Shown: positions 13,389 to 25,139, counted from the first letter of the stretch. The stretch is DNA of 64,000 bases from Sphaerosporella brunnea (GCA_008704415.1 VXIS01000045.1:151130-215129); one strand, 5' to 3'. A program made the numbers and translations. The notes: generated by a model not told the origin, from the sequence alone.

Positions 13389-14341
13389 TCACAGGTAGTC
13401 TGATATCCTACCTTCGATTTCGGGGAACAGGGACACCTGTTCGGGAGTGAAACCGAACGTGATGTTTCCGCTGGAATCACCAGAGGTACCCTTCACTCCT
13501 TGGTACTCCTTGATTCTGGGCATGACCACATCTACCAGATTCGACACAAATCTCCACGCCAGCTCCTTCTTGATGGTCACCTTGACAGCAACCGCACGAC
13601 CAGCCCGCAGGTCGAATGGTGCCACACTCTTCTTGGCGAAACACACATCCGTCCGCGCACCAGTGATAGACTGCACAACCATACCAGCAACTGCGAGATA
13701 GCCCGAGTCGTTCAGGGCACCCTTCACCATGGAGTGCACCGTGACAGCTGTAAGCTCGGGGACATTGCGGAAGGTGCGCGGTCTGTTGAGCAGGCGCAAT
13801 GTATCACCACCACGGGGCCCACGCAGAGGTCTGTTCTTGTGGTATGGGGAGGAGTCGTCCCATTCTCGCAGACGCTGCTTGATGTCTCGTTTTGGAAGCT
13901 CGACACCCGGCGGGAGGTGGGTATATGTTAATGTCAAGAGGTCGGCAGCGAGCGTGTCGTGGTAGTGATCCTGTAGACCTGAATGTGCGCTCAATATCAA
14001 TTCCTGCCCCCGCCATTTTCGAAGCAAAGATTGCCCTTACGCTCACGCCCGAAAGGACCTGGAATGAACTCTCGGGAGTTTGGCGACGAGGGCTTCGGCG
14101 GCTGGATAGGGTGCAGCGGGCCACGGTAGTATCGCGGCGGTCGGAACTGGTAACGAGCCCTTCCACCTTTGCCGTACTTCTTCGAGGGCGATGATGCTGA
14201 GAACACCAGCTTCTTGGGTTCGGCCTTCTTCGCATAATGTCTGAGGCCCAACGAGGCGGCGGGGACGGCGGTGAGCGGAGAACGGCCGAGGACAGACCTC
14301 GACGAGGCGAGCAGAGACATGGCCGGCGTGCGGAGGGCCAT
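13389..14341 (-). CDS. MRPL7: mitochondrial large-subunit ribosomal protein uL5m
   Basis: Exons 14341-14041 and 13978-13389 with a 62-nt intron (donor GTAAGG) give 296 residues. The N-terminus is basic and Ser/Ala-rich with few acids (MALRTPAMSLLASSRSVLGR), as in a mitochondrial presequence. The splice joins FGRER to LQDHYHDTLAADLL. Diagnostic uL5 stretches follow: LLNRPRTFRNVPELTAVTVH, VVQSITGARTDVCFAKKSV, FDLRAGRAVAVKVTI and GNITFGFTPEQVSLFPEIE. uL5m sits in the central protuberance of the mitoribosomal large subunit. The gene is divergent from threonyl-tRNA synthetase and shares a 265-bp upstream region with it. Confidence 0.93.
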
Positions 14342-14606
14342 TGCTCTTCAGTTATCGGGGTCGCGACGGAACAATGGGGGGCAGGTTGCAGTCTGTATAG
14401 AGCTCGGGCCCGGGGAGGAAAAAATTGGCTGAGTCAACTTTGGGGCTAGTGGCGGCATGATCCGTTATCTTATCAGATCCAGCTGCCCCTGCCCCTCCAT
14501 CAGTGACTCTAATTCCCCACACAACTCTCTCTCTTCAGGTCAAAGCCAACACCGACGAAAGATCCCTTCGCCACCAGATTGATACCCCATTGACCAGAGA
14601 AGAGCC
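14342..14606. promoter_or_regulatory. shared divergent promoter, uL5m / threonyl-tRNA synthetase
   Basis: 265 bp lie between the two start codons, so both promoters and 5' leaders must fit here. A CT-rich stretch (about 14510-14540) precedes the synthetase ATG, typical of well-expressed fungal genes. No TATA box is obvious. Co-regulation of the two translation genes is an inference. Confidence 0.5.
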
Positions 14607-17081
14607 ATGGAGTCCACTGCAGAGAAGGTGCAGGAGGTCGTCGACAAGGTCAAGAACGTCGCCATTGCCAACAACAAGCCCAAGGGCGAGAAGAAGGTTA
14701 AGAAGGCGAAGGAGGCTTCTTCGGACCGTCCATTGGAGGTAACAATCGACGCATTCTAAAGCCTCTGGACAAGGGCCGCTGACTATACTCTAGCTCAGCC
14801 CTTCTCCGGAGTACATCGAGTCCCGTATCCAGCTTTTCGAGAAGCTGAAGGCCGAGTACGATGCAGAGGTTGCAGGTACTTTTTTCAGCCGCTTGCGTGG
14901 ATAGAGCTGATAGCACCACAGCGAAACCCCGCGAGGACATTACGATTTCTCTTCCCGATGGCAACGTGAGACTGGGAAAGTCCTGGGAGACCTCCCCTGC
15001 AGATATCGCGCGCGGTATCTCCAAGTCGCTTTTCGAGAAGACCGTGATTGCGCTGGTTGACGGTCAGCTCTGGGATCTGGAGCGCCCGTTGGAGGGTTCT
15101 TGTAGGCTGGAATTGCTTGACTTCAACCACCCGGAAGGTAGGGGCTCTGGAAGGGAGTACAGCGATCGGTGTTATAACGGGTGCTGCAGGAAAGAAGGTG
15201 TTCTGGCACTCTTCTGCCCACGTTCTCGGAGAGTCTTGCGAGAAGCGATTTGGCTGCCACCTCACATATGGCCCCCCTACCGATGAGGGATTCTTCTACG
15301 ACATGGCTATCCCTGACGGCGAGCCCGTGAAGGCCGAAGACCTGAAGCCCCTGGAGACGCTTGCCCAAAAGGCTATCAAGGAGAAGCAGAAGTTTGAGCG
15401 TCTTGAAGTCTCGAAGGAGAACCTGCTCGAAATGTTCAAGTACAGCAAGTACAAGCAGCACTTCATCGAGACCAAGGTTCCCGACGGAGAGAAGACCACG
15501 GTGTACCGTAACGGCCCGTTGATCGATCTATGTGTCGGCCCTCACGTTCCGCACACTGGACGTATCACCGCCTTCAAAGTCATGAAGGTGAGTTATGCCA
15601 CAGAGCAACATGCAGATCGCGATTGACTTACACTACACAGAACTCGGCGTCTTACTGGCAGGGTGACGCCAACAGCGATTCGCTACAGCGTATCTACGGT
15701 GTCTCCTTCCCCGACAAGAAGCTCATGACCGAGCATCTTGCAATGCTTGAGGAGGCTGCCAAGCGCGACCACCGAAAGATCGGAAAGGAGCAGGAGCTTT
15801 TTTTCTTCCATGAGCTTTCCCCTGGATCCTGCTTCTTTCTTCCCCACGGAGCTCGTATCTATAACGTTCTCATGGAGTTCCTCCGCGAGGAGTACTGGGC
15901 CCGTGGATACGAGGAGGTCATGACTCCCAACATGTACAACACCAAGCTGTGGGAGACCAGTGGACACTGGCAGAACTACCAGGAGAACATGTTCGCGTTC
16001 GACGTCGAGAAGGACAAGTTCGGGTTGAAACCCATGAACTGCCCGGGACACTGTCTGCTCTTCGCCCACCGTGAGAGAAGTTACAGGGAGCTGCCGTGGC
16101 GAGTTGCCGACTTCGGTGTTTTGCACAGAAATGAGTTCTCCGGTGCCCTCACTGGTTTGACTCGTGTGCGACGATTCCAGCAGGACGACAGTCACATCTT
16201 CTGTACGGAGGAGCAGGTCAAGTCCGAGATCCACGGACTGTTCGATTTCCTCAAGAAGGTGTACGGCTTGCTCGGATTCACCTTCAAGCTCAAGCTTTCT
16301 ACCCGGCCGGAGGAGAAGTACGTCGGCGACATTGAGACCTGGAACAAGGCCGAGGCTCAGCTCCAAGAGGCGCTCGAGGAGTTCACTGCCAAGGGCAATT
16401 CCCAGTGGGAGCTCAACCCCGGCGATGGTGCATTCTACGGGCCCAAGATCGATATCACCATCTCGGACGCGCTCAAGCGTGACCACCAGTGCGCCACCAT
16501 CCAGCTCGACTTCCAGCTTCCGCAACGGTTTAAGCTGGAATACCAGACCGGTGAGGCGCCCAAGAAGGCTGAGGATGGTGCGGGTGAGGAGCACCACTAC
16601 AAGCGACCCGTAATGATCCACCGTGCCATCTATGGTTCCTTCGAGCGTTTCATAGGTATCCTTACCGAACACTTCGCCGGAAAGTGGCCTTTCTGGCTCA
16701 GCCCTCGGCAGATTATGATCATCCCCGTCATGGTCGGCGCCAGCGATTACTGTCTCGAGGTCCAGAAGATGTTCAGGGCTAAGGGGATGCACGTCGATGT
16801 CGATTTGAGCGGAAACACCATGAACAAGAAGATCCGTGCCGCTCAGCTGCAGCAGTATAACTACATCTTCGGTATGCCATCTGCAATCTTTTCTTGTTGT
16901 CGTAGCATCCGCTAATGAAAACTCAGTCCTTGGTGCCCAGGAGAAGGAGTCTCGGGCTATCAACATGCGGAACCGTGATGACCCGTCTTCGCAGCAGAGA
17001 GGCGAGGTTGTGCCACTCGATGAGGCGCTAGAGAAGTTCTGCAAGCTGAAGTCGGAGAGGCGGTTGGAAAACAAGCTTTAA
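14607..17081 (+). CDS. THS1: threonyl-tRNA synthetase
   Basis: Six exons: 14607-14738, 14794-14875, 14922-15137, 15190-15587, 15641-16871 and 16927-17081 (737 residues). Charges tRNA-Thr with threonine. Domain order: lysine-rich N-terminal extension, TGS domain (about 75-145), second additional (editing) domain with HSSAHVLGE, class II catalytic core with the zinc-site NCPGH, motif 2 region [18 protein letters not shown] and motif 3 region [11 protein letters not shown], then the anticodon-binding domain ([27 protein letters not shown]). Length matches cytosolic fungal enzymes. No strong mitochondrial presequence is seen, though an alternative upstream start for a mitochondrial form cannot be excluded. 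A long antisense open frame under exon 5 is a codon-bias shadow. Confidence 0.97.
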
Positions 17082-18092
17082 GCGGGGGTTATCTTTCTGG
17101 GACGGGATCTGTTTGGCTTTTGTTACTGCTTGCGTTTGTATTTAATTGGGGTTTTGGAGAAATCTGTTGTTGCAGTTAGTAGCCGAGATACATAAGGTGA
17201 ATGATCATGATGAATTATTTGGTTGCCCATCGCTGTGGCACCAGACAGCTCGAGACTTGTTGACAGAAAATTGCATTGGCGGGTATGGTGACATCTCGCC
17301 TTTGATGTACATCTATCTCATTGGCTTGATACATGAGGGGATGCGGTGCAAACGCCACCATCACACTAAGACGTACCCACTCAGCTCACTTCCACGACCG
17401 AAAACAAAAACACCCCATTGAATATGTTCCCGCAGTACAAACACAACTCAGCGGTGTAGCAGAGCAGAGCAGACAAGGCAGGCAGTGGTAAGTGGCTCGC
17501 TCGGGAAGGTTTCGAATATCTTCATCCGAGTGATTGAAAATGATCCATTCGAAAGTAACTCAAGCACTTGCTTCTTGCCGCCCCCCCCCTCCACCACGGG
17601 ATAAGTGCAGGCTTCTGTGTGGTAACGACTTGCTGGATCCCACCAGCTCCGGCCAATCCAAGGGCTGCACCCAAGCTACGGCTCTCGGGATGCGAAGCGA
17701 GGCCGAAGCGAGGCCGAAGCGAGTGTGAAGCGATGAAGCCAGCCAGGGATACTGGCGAAGCTTCTTGGGATGACGATATATCACTGGATTATCTCTATCT
17801 CAAACAGCAGATGGGCCTTCCTCTTCACTTGAGCTACCCGCGTTTCCAGAATCCATCCACAGAAAAGAATGATCCAGTAACCACGGTAGATAGATCTAAT
17901 GCGCCCGCCCGCCCAACCAACCCCTAGTACTACAGACGACCAGCAGATAAATGCATCCCACAACACGCCAGCAACAACGACAACGCTCACGTTCTTTTCG
18001 ATACACTACTTCCGCAAATTTCCCCAACTCAACTCCAACCCGAAAAGAAAGAGAAGAAAAAACTAAGAGAAGTAATTTTTGTATCAGGGTAT
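17082..18092. other. convergent intergenic region
   Basis: About 1 kb between the 3' ends of the synthetase and cytochrome c1 genes. A short tandem repeat of GCGAGGCCGAA units lies near 17697-17720. No coding or RNA gene recognised. Confidence 0.5.
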
Positions 18093-19258
18093 TTAGGCCT
18101 GAGGAGGGTTGTACACAATCTTCCTCGTCTTGATCGGGGCCCACTTGTATCGCTTGACCCAGATGGAAAGCGCCACCAAAACCGCCGTCACGACGAGCAC
18201 CTTCATTCCCATCTTCTTGCGGTCGTCCATCTCAGGCTCTGCAGCCCAGTTGAGGAACTCGGTAACGTCCTTGGCCATCTGGGAGGTGGTGGCGGGGGTG
18301 CCGTCCTCGTATTCAACAATTCCGTCGTAGAGGACACGGGCCATGGCGATACCTATATTAAGTCAATATCGCAATTTGATACATACCTACATATTTGATA
18401 GAAGCATACCAGTGCCAGGGAAGTAGGGGTTGAAGTTCAATCCAGGCTGAACGTTAACACCCGCTGGGGGCTCGTCGGGGTATCCAGTCAACAGTGAGAA
18501 GATGTAGTCGCATCCTCCGTGACGGGCCTTGACGATCAGGGACAAATCCGGAGGAAGAGCACCCTGGTTAGCAGCACGGGCAGCCTGCTCGTTGGGGTAC
18601 GGGTCAGGGATGTAGTCTGAGAGCTTTCCGGCACGCTTCACGATCTCGCCGACATCGTTTGGCTCGTCGTCGTACTCGCATTCCTCGGCCATGGCTTTGG
18701 CCTCATCGACGGTGTGGGTAACACCGACAAGCGCACGCCAGGGGACACGCGAGAGGGAGTGGCAGGAGGAGCAGACCTCGCGGTAGACCTGGAATCCACG
18801 GCGGAGACTGTGGGACGTCAGATATGCTGCGTTGCTGGCAGGGTAGGGGGACACTCACGCCTGATGGTCAAAGGTCTTCAACCACTGCTGGTGAACCCAC
18901 GGGTAGTGGGTGGGGTGCAGACCCTCCTCAGCTGGGGTCGCGGCGTGCACCTCCGAGAAGAAGCCGTACTGCTGGTAGTACCAAGCTATGGAACCGACAG
19001 CGACGGCAATAGAGGCGGTACCGGCAATGTTGAGGTTTCTCGGGGAGGACTCAGCAGCGGCGGAGGTAGAGGCGGCTCGCTAGGCGTGGACTCGTTAGCA
19101 TCGCTTCGGTACTTATCGATGTTGATGTTCGTGGTTGCTCCCATCTCGAATCGCCGTCCGACCTCGGCGCGGGGGAAAGATTGGGCGACACCTACCCTGG
19201 CGGCCTGACGAGGAATTGACCTCAGAGTCGATGAACGGAGACACGATCTGGCGAGCAT
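18093..19258 (-). CDS. CYT1: cytochrome c1, heme subunit of respiratory complex III
   Basis: Exons 19258-19196, 19079-18859, 18807-18410 and 18352-18093 (313 residues; introns 116, 51 and 57 nt). Transfers electrons from the Rieske protein to cytochrome c in the inner mitochondrial membrane. The basic N-terminus ([21 protein letters not shown]) is a matrix-targeting presequence, followed by a hydrophobic sorting segment ([18 protein letters not shown]), the bipartite layout expected for this intermembrane-space protein. The covalent heme motif is CSSCH after REV. The downstream stretch [15 protein letters not shown] supplies the axial methionine, and [20 protein letters not shown] is the C-terminal membrane anchor. 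Confidence 0.96.
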
Positions 19259-19623
19259 GGTGGATGGGAGGACGGGAACCCTGCCTGGTGGGAGGTAAGG
19301 AGTGGAGAGGCGGAGACGGGCGGGATGGGGGGGGTTGATTCTTGGGGTTACGTTTGGAGGAAAAGATCGGAAGAGGTGATCTTTTGCTTGCGCTAAGGCC
19401 GGGCGTGTACGGTTGACCAGTTGTGCGGTGGGATGACGGCAATGCGTACAACTGAGAACGGCGGCAAGGCAATGGGGCGGAAGCGGGGGGGCTTTTTGGT
19501 CACTTACCCGGCCGTCTCGCTAATCCCTGATGTCTTGCATGCGTTATTGTGCCCCTGCGGCGAAATCCATGTCTCTCTGCGCACTCGCTCCTGTGCCAAA
19601 TTGCTGGTCTGCCTAAGTCAGTA

Positions 19624-19796
19624 CTGTAGCAAAAAAAACCGGGTGCGATTGATACCGTAGTGGTTGGGCAACCATACGTAATACGGCATTCCAGTGGATT
19701 GCTACGGTAGGTATCTGCCAGACTTCCTGATTACGACCGCAGTCTTGAGATGTCAGTATTGCTACGGTAGCAATCGCACCGGGTTTTTCGCTACAG
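19624..19796. mobile_element. MITE-like element with about 35-bp terminal inverted repeats
   Basis: Left arm 19624-19660 and right arm 19763-19796 are inverted copies beginning CTGTAGC and sharing the core CCGGGTGCGATTG, with a few mismatches. TA precedes the left arm and CA follows the right, consistent with a decayed TA target duplication of the Tc1/mariner type. At 173 bp there is no room for coding sequence. GCTACGGTAG occurs again inside the element near 19710. Confidence 0.65.
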
Positions 19797-20410
19797 CATA
19801 TATGCCTCGCCATCCCGACCCCGAACTTCTGTAAATCCGCGACGGCACCTGAGGGTGCAAAGCGTGGAACCATGCACTGTGGATGGAAGCATGCCAGGAA
19901 CACCACACCCACCTGAAGGATGAGTGTCAACTTCCTACGGTTCATTGGTTCATTTTCGCCGCTTTCTTCGGTTAAAGCGGATACCCACCGCCGGCCACTG
20001 TTGCCCTTCTGGGGAACCCCTAAATGAAGTGTACACCGAGTGTCTAGCGAGTGTGAACAGTGTTGTTTGACGTTGAAGAAGGTCAAAAAACAAGACTTCT
20101 TCATACGCTGTCACTCGGTCTCGGACTCTCGGTGCAACTTTATTTTTTTGACATAAGCTCTGTATTGCTTCCGGAAAGGGAAACAAATGTATGGTGGCAT
20201 CGACCCTAATTAGCTCCCCGAGTGACCTCTGGTGAACTGCTGAATTTCTGCTCACTCTTACACCGACGCCATCATGCAGTTCAATTACCTATGTCCAGAT
20301 GCTAGTCAATCACGATCTTTTAAAACTCTCACTTGACAAGTACATTAAGTAACTACCTAATAGATAGTGTTTATTAAGGAGACGAGCTCTATAAGGATGT
20401 CGATATATTT

Positions 20411-20518
20411 GAGAGTTTGCGATTTCGTCTTAAAATTCTAAATCGACCATGGCAACGGAGGACTCTTGGCAATTCCGAGCACAAAATTTAGAATTTATAT
20501 TGAAATCGCAAAATCTCT
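20411..20518. repeat. imperfect hairpin in AT-rich spacer
   Basis: Arms at about 20411-20443 and 20484-20518 are imperfect inverted copies (shared core TTTGCGATTTC and AATTCTAAAT), separated by about 40 bases. It could be a decayed element or a structured transcript; no gene is assigned. Confidence 0.45.
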
Positions 20519-20680
20519 ATTGCGCAAGAAAAAGCATGCGCGAGAAGGTAAAATACAACAGGAAATGAAACAAATGGACACCGAACTCCAGAGGATGCAA
20601 AGCTCAACAAATGAAAATCTACTCAACGCTTTCATACATCTGGCTCCCGTCCCTTGGCAAAAAAGTATTCACAAGCATGT

Positions 20681-21515
20681 CTACTCCAGTGGGAACTCTT
20701 CCAAATCGTGGTCGTTCCTTAGACTAGGCGGCACCAGCTTGATGGGCTCATCCTCGGCTACGTTGTCAGGCATATAGTCCCCATCACTGCCGGCCGTTGC
20801 CAGTAGCCAGAGTATCACCAGCATTGCTAAGAATCCCCAAAGGAATCGCACTCTCCCTAAGGCGAGACTCGTTAGGCTGTTCCCAAAACTGGTAGGTATC
20901 TTGTATCCGCAATTCAACTTACATGATACTCTCTTCTTGCTCGCCTCCTTCTCTTTCTGCCTCTCAACCTTGGATTGTACCCTTTCAATCCGCCTCTCAA
21001 AGTCTTCAACCTTTCCTTGCTCCACGCGGAGGCGCTCGCGCATCGCATCGATAGACATTCTTTCGCCCTTGAACCGTTCCAGACTCTCCAACTGTGACCT
21101 AAACTCGGTGCGAAAACGCGTGTCTTCGCTCCCAAAGCCTTCCAGCAGTTCCTTCGCCGAACTACACAAGCCCTCCATCCTGGAGTTCAGTTCCTGAAGC
21201 TCATCTAGCTTTGCTTGGAGTGCGCCAGTGCATGTTTCCCGTTGCGAATGTTGTTGCTGGCCCATGGTTCGCATTGCGCTGGCTAACTTCCTGGGGTGCG
21301 GGTCAGACACTCTGCCGCACGGCGGGAAAGGGGTCGGCATACTCGGGATCACCCCAATCGCCGCTCCTAGGTTTTAACCCGCCAAGACTCCGCCTCGAAG
21401 AAGTGCTGAATCGATGTCTTCCAGGGTTTTCGGGGGGGTTGTGGACCTGCCGGTTGAATGTGGCGTCCGGCGCCGCGGCGACACGGTCATCGATGGATCC
21501 CTTGGTTGACTGCAT
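20681..21515 (-). CDS. coiled-coil protein with one C-terminal membrane span, function unknown
   Basis: Exons 21515-21343, 21290-20923 and 20856-20681 (238 residues). The first intron (52 nt) has a good CTGAC branch point before CCCCAG. The second (66 nt, donor GTAAGT, branch CTAAC) is in frame and stop-free, so retention would add 22 residues. The middle (about 75-190) is heptad-rich with LQAKLDELQELNSRMEGL and RRIERVQSKVERQKEKEASK. A hydrophobic segment (FLWGFLAMLVILWLLA) is followed by about 35 acidic residues. The start chosen is the first in-frame ATG after an upstream stop. Topology suggests a C-terminally anchored organelle-membrane protein. I do not recognise the family. Confidence 0.72.
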
Positions 21516-21886
21516 CGAAAGCACGGCTGCTGCGGCAGAACTGACTATCGGCAAAAGTTATAGGACTGCAGAGGCGATGCGGATGAATATGTTCGGCAGG
21601 GAAGTCCATCCGACTCGACGAGGTGTAGAGTTGAGGGGGTTTCGTTGGGTGTTACGCACGCAACGGGATGCAGAGCGGTTCATAGCGTCATGCCACATGC
21701 CGAGCAGAGGCATGCATGGTGTAACGGCGCAACAGCGATGTCTGGAGGGCAACGGAACTGACTGCGGGGCAGCGATTTTATCCATTGTGGCTTATTGAGT
21801 GCTGACATGTGATCGACGATCTCTTCAGGCCGCCTAAGCGATACCAGGTGCCGATGAGCCTCAGGAGTATGTACCTACCTGTCATC
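21516..21886. promoter_or_regulatory. divergent upstream region of the coiled-coil gene and GRC3
   Basis: 371 bp between two divergent start codons. It must hold both promoters. No TATA box or repeat stands out. Confidence 0.4.
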
Positions 21887-24105
21887 ATGCCAAAACGAAC
21901 ACGAGAAGAAGCAGTAAAGCGTAAGATCACGCCGCCTCAGCGCCTCAAAAGTCACCACGAACTGATATCTGAGACTTCCAGCTGCACCAAGGCTCAGCGC
22001 AGTAGCCCAGCGACGCCTCCGAGCGGCGGCGGCAGCAGCTCCTCCTCACGCAACCCCCGAGCCAGCGAGGAAACCGAAGCCAGAAAAGAGCGTCAGCAAT
22101 GAAGAATTGGCTCAAAAACGCGCTGAGATCGAAGGGAAGATCGCGGGGAGAGTGAGAGTGCTACAAGGAGGTGGACCTGCCGGTGTGGTGGAGGCGACCG
22201 AGGAATTGAGCCCAGCCAGAGCCTCCCCGGAAGGGTCTTCCGTTACTGTAGCAGCGGCGGGGTCACCTTCTGGCCGGGGAGAGGAGTCGGCATTGGCTAG
22301 AATCAAGAGACAGCGACAGGAAAAGCGGCTGGATGAGGACGTGGAGATGCTAAGTCCTGGTGAGGAAAGCGAGGAGGATGATGTTATGGGGACTACAGCT
22401 GAGAGGTATGCTTCTTGGACGCCTGTATTGCTGATATTAACTTTCTCAGTGCGGCGCCGGTGCCTTCTCAGTTTTCGAGCTTTGTGCCCACGGATGAGAA
22501 CTACAACGCTACCAATTCGTCAATGACGTTTAGGCTGCAGCCGGGAGAGGTATGCCATACATTCATTGGCGTAGTAGCCAGCCTTTCTTACGACTTGATT
22601 TACAGACTTTAGTGCTCGTCGGAATCTACGAGATCGCCGTAACGAAGGGCTCGATAACCATTTCCGGCGCAAAATTATCGGATAGTTCTCCTAAGCAAAC
22701 TATATATGCGCCGACGACGCATGCGCTTCCAGTTATAGAAGCGCCCTCAAAACGGCGAAGAGATGGCAGCGAAAAGTATTTGGGTGCAGAAATCCGCATC
22801 ACCAGTCATCACTCAGGCCTCGCAGACATCGGCAAGCTCTGTCCCACATTCAACGGGGTTTGGAAAAGGCCCTCAAAAGACCACGACAGTCGTTCCTTCT
22901 CGCCAATATATAGTAGCACCGTAAACGTTCCAACTCTAACCATCCCCTCGGCTTGGAAAACGACTCTGTCATCACTTCTCACCCGGTGCACCGACGGTCC
23001 TCGGCCACCAACGATCCTTCTCACCGGCTCGAAAAGTGCTGGAAAATCCACCTTTTCTCGCATCTTTTCAAACACTTTGCTCACCTCCGGAGGAGTGGAA
23101 GGCATTGCCTACTTGGATATCGACCCCGGCCAGCCCGAGTTCACACCCCCAGGCAGCATCTCTCTAAGCATTCTCAACTCTCCCATCCTAGGCCCTCCTT
23201 TCACTCACACCCATATCCCCGTGCGATGGCACCATATCGGGTACACCTCTCCGCGTGAAGACCCAGGCCACTATATCAACAGCATCATCGACCTCCTCTC
23301 CGCCTACCGGCAGCAGTACGCATCAACTCCACTAATAATCAACACTATGGGCTGGACCAAAGGCCTCGGCCTCGAGTTGCTTCAAGACATTCTCGTACAC
23401 AGCCAAGCATCCGACATAATCTTTCTCGGCAACGGCGCACAAAGCGTGTCCGAACTAGTCCCCCCAAACACCGCGACGTTCCACGAGCTCCCATCCGCCG
23501 CCGTGGCAGGCGCAACTCGTTTCACGCCCGCAGATCTGAGAACTCTACATACAATGTCCTATTTCCACCGGCAGGGACTTGGAGACTGGAACTTTTCCAC
23601 GCCCCTCACCGCGATCGCGCCCTGGATGGTCCCATTCACTGGCCCCAACCGCGGCGTCGACGCAGTGCACATTATGGGCGAGTTTATAGCGCCCTCAGAA
23701 ATCGTCACCGCTGTCGAGGGAACTATCGTCGGCATCGTAGTAGTGGCAGAACACAACTTCCCTGGTTCCTCCTCTTCCGACGTGGCGTTGCCCGTACTTA
23801 CAGCGCCTCTCGCCCCCGACGTAGCAGAGTGTAGAGGCCTTGCCATTATCCGCGCTGTGGACTCAGAGCAGGGATTGTTGCAGATGGTTTCGACGGTTGC
23901 GCAGGAGGAGGTGGAGAGGTGGGATAAAGAGGGCCTCAAGGTGGTGTTGGTGCGTGGACGCCTGGAACTGAGTCCGTGGGAGATGATAGTCCCTGGTGGT
24001 GGTGGAAACGGTGAGATACCGTGGGTCAGCACTGTGCTAGGAACCAAGGGACGCGGAGCGGTATGGAGGGTTAGGAGGAATGTTATGAGGAGAGGCCAGC
24101 AGTAG
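21887..24105 (+). CDS. GRC3: polynucleotide 5'-hydroxyl kinase Grc3
   Basis: Exons 21887-21920, 21982-22405, 22450-22549 and 22606-24105 (685 residues). Grc3 phosphorylates the 5'-OH end left by the Las1 nuclease during ITS2 removal from pre-rRNA, in the nucleolus. The N-terminus MPKRTREE and the following SAVAQRRLRAAA stretch match fungal Grc3. The CLP1-type P-loop domain has the Walker A motif LLTGSKSAGKSTFSRIF, then YLDIDPGQPEFTPPG (Walker B region), VRWHHIGYTSPREDP and INTMGWTKGLGLELL. The short first exon (34 nt) is supported by frame and by the GTAAGA donor; an alternative donor 7 bases upstream breaks the frame. Confidence 0.92.
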
Positions 24106-24347
24106 GGTGAGTGGATTGTGAATAGATGGCTCCAGCATCGGTGTTTGAGAATTTAGAAAACTTTGTGATCGGTTCATGGTCTATCAATCGATCTTTTTAA
24201 TTGCTTGAGTGAGAACGGATGATGTGGCACAAGCTAAGCTACCGACGGCCTCGCCATTTTTAAAATACCTGCCCCTCTTTATCCTCGTTCTCCCACCATC
24301 ACGAACTTTCTTTCCCATCCCCAAACCACTTCACAAATCCTTTCAAA

Positions 24348-25139
24348 ATGACTTCTGAGCAGACGTATGTGTTTTCACCTCTACTCCTGTTGATTTTAGG
24401 GTGTTTTAATCACGTTGTTGTTATTTTGGGCTTTTCTAACTGAACTCCCCTTGAACAGTTTCATTGCGTACGTTTATCTCCCATCGCAACCGGGGATCTT
24501 TTGGACAGGAATAGGAATGTTAACATGAACCTCTGCAATTTCCAGCATCAAGCCCGACGGTAATTGCTCTCGTCTTTCCCCGATTTTCATCCAACTGACC
24601 CGACCCTTAGGTGTCCAGCGCGGTCTGATCGGTCCCATCATCTCCCGCTTCGAGCAGCGCGGCTTCAAACTTGTTGCCATCAAGCTCACCGCCCCCGGAA
24701 AGGAGCACCTCGAGAATCACTACTCCGACCTTGCCGGAAAGCCTTTCTTCCCTGGCTTGATCGAGTGTATGCCCACCATCTCCGACCCCATTCTCCCCGC
24801 ACGCAGTTAACATGGATGAATAGACATGAACTCCGGTCCCATCTGTGCCATGGTCTGGGAGGGCCGTGATGTCGTTAAGACCGGCCGTGTCCTCTTGGGC
24901 GCCACCAACCCTCTTGCCTCCGCCCCTGGCACCATCCGTGGTGACTACGCTATCGTAAGCCCCTATGACTTCCCGCATTCCCGCGGTTCGCGTTAACGAA
25001 TGTACAGGACGTTGGCCGCAACGTCTGCCACGGTTCCGACTCGGTCGAGAGCGCCCAGAAGGAGATTGCCCTCTGGTTCAACGAGGGTGAGCGCGTTAGC
25101 TGGACCCAGGCCATTCACAACTGGGTTTACGAGAAGTAA
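24348..25139 (+). CDS. NDK1: nucleoside diphosphate kinase
   Basis: Six exons: 24348-24364, 24459-24467, 24546-24559, 24611-24766, 24824-24954 and 25008-25139, giving 152 residues, the standard subunit size. The enzyme moves the gamma-phosphate of ATP to other NDPs through a phosphohistidine; the catalytic His is in [12 protein letters not shown]. Other signatures: [40 protein letters not shown] and [17 protein letters not shown]. Exons 2 and 3 are microexons of 9 and 14 nt, required to rebuild MTSEQTFIAIKPDGVQRG, and the downstream frame leaves no alternative. The CT-rich leader (about 24270-24340) fits a highly expressed gene. Confidence 0.96.

Larger units (their letters stand above)
19259..20680. 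other. gene-free region with a MITE and a hairpin
   Basis: 1.4 kb between the start of CYT1 and the 3' end of the coiled-coil gene. It holds the CYT1 promoter, the short inverted-repeat element at 19624-19796 and the hairpin at 20411-20518. No protein gene supported. Confidence 0.5.

Noticed and set aside
15683..17074. 463-codon open frame antisense to threonyl-tRNA synthetase
   Set aside because: It mirrors the strong codon bias of the synthetase exon, has Leu/Val/Glu-rich nonsense composition and no family resemblance.
21211..21798. 195-codon plus-strand open frame
   Set aside because: Lies antisense to the first two exons of the coiled-coil gene, whose splice sites and heptads are far better supported.
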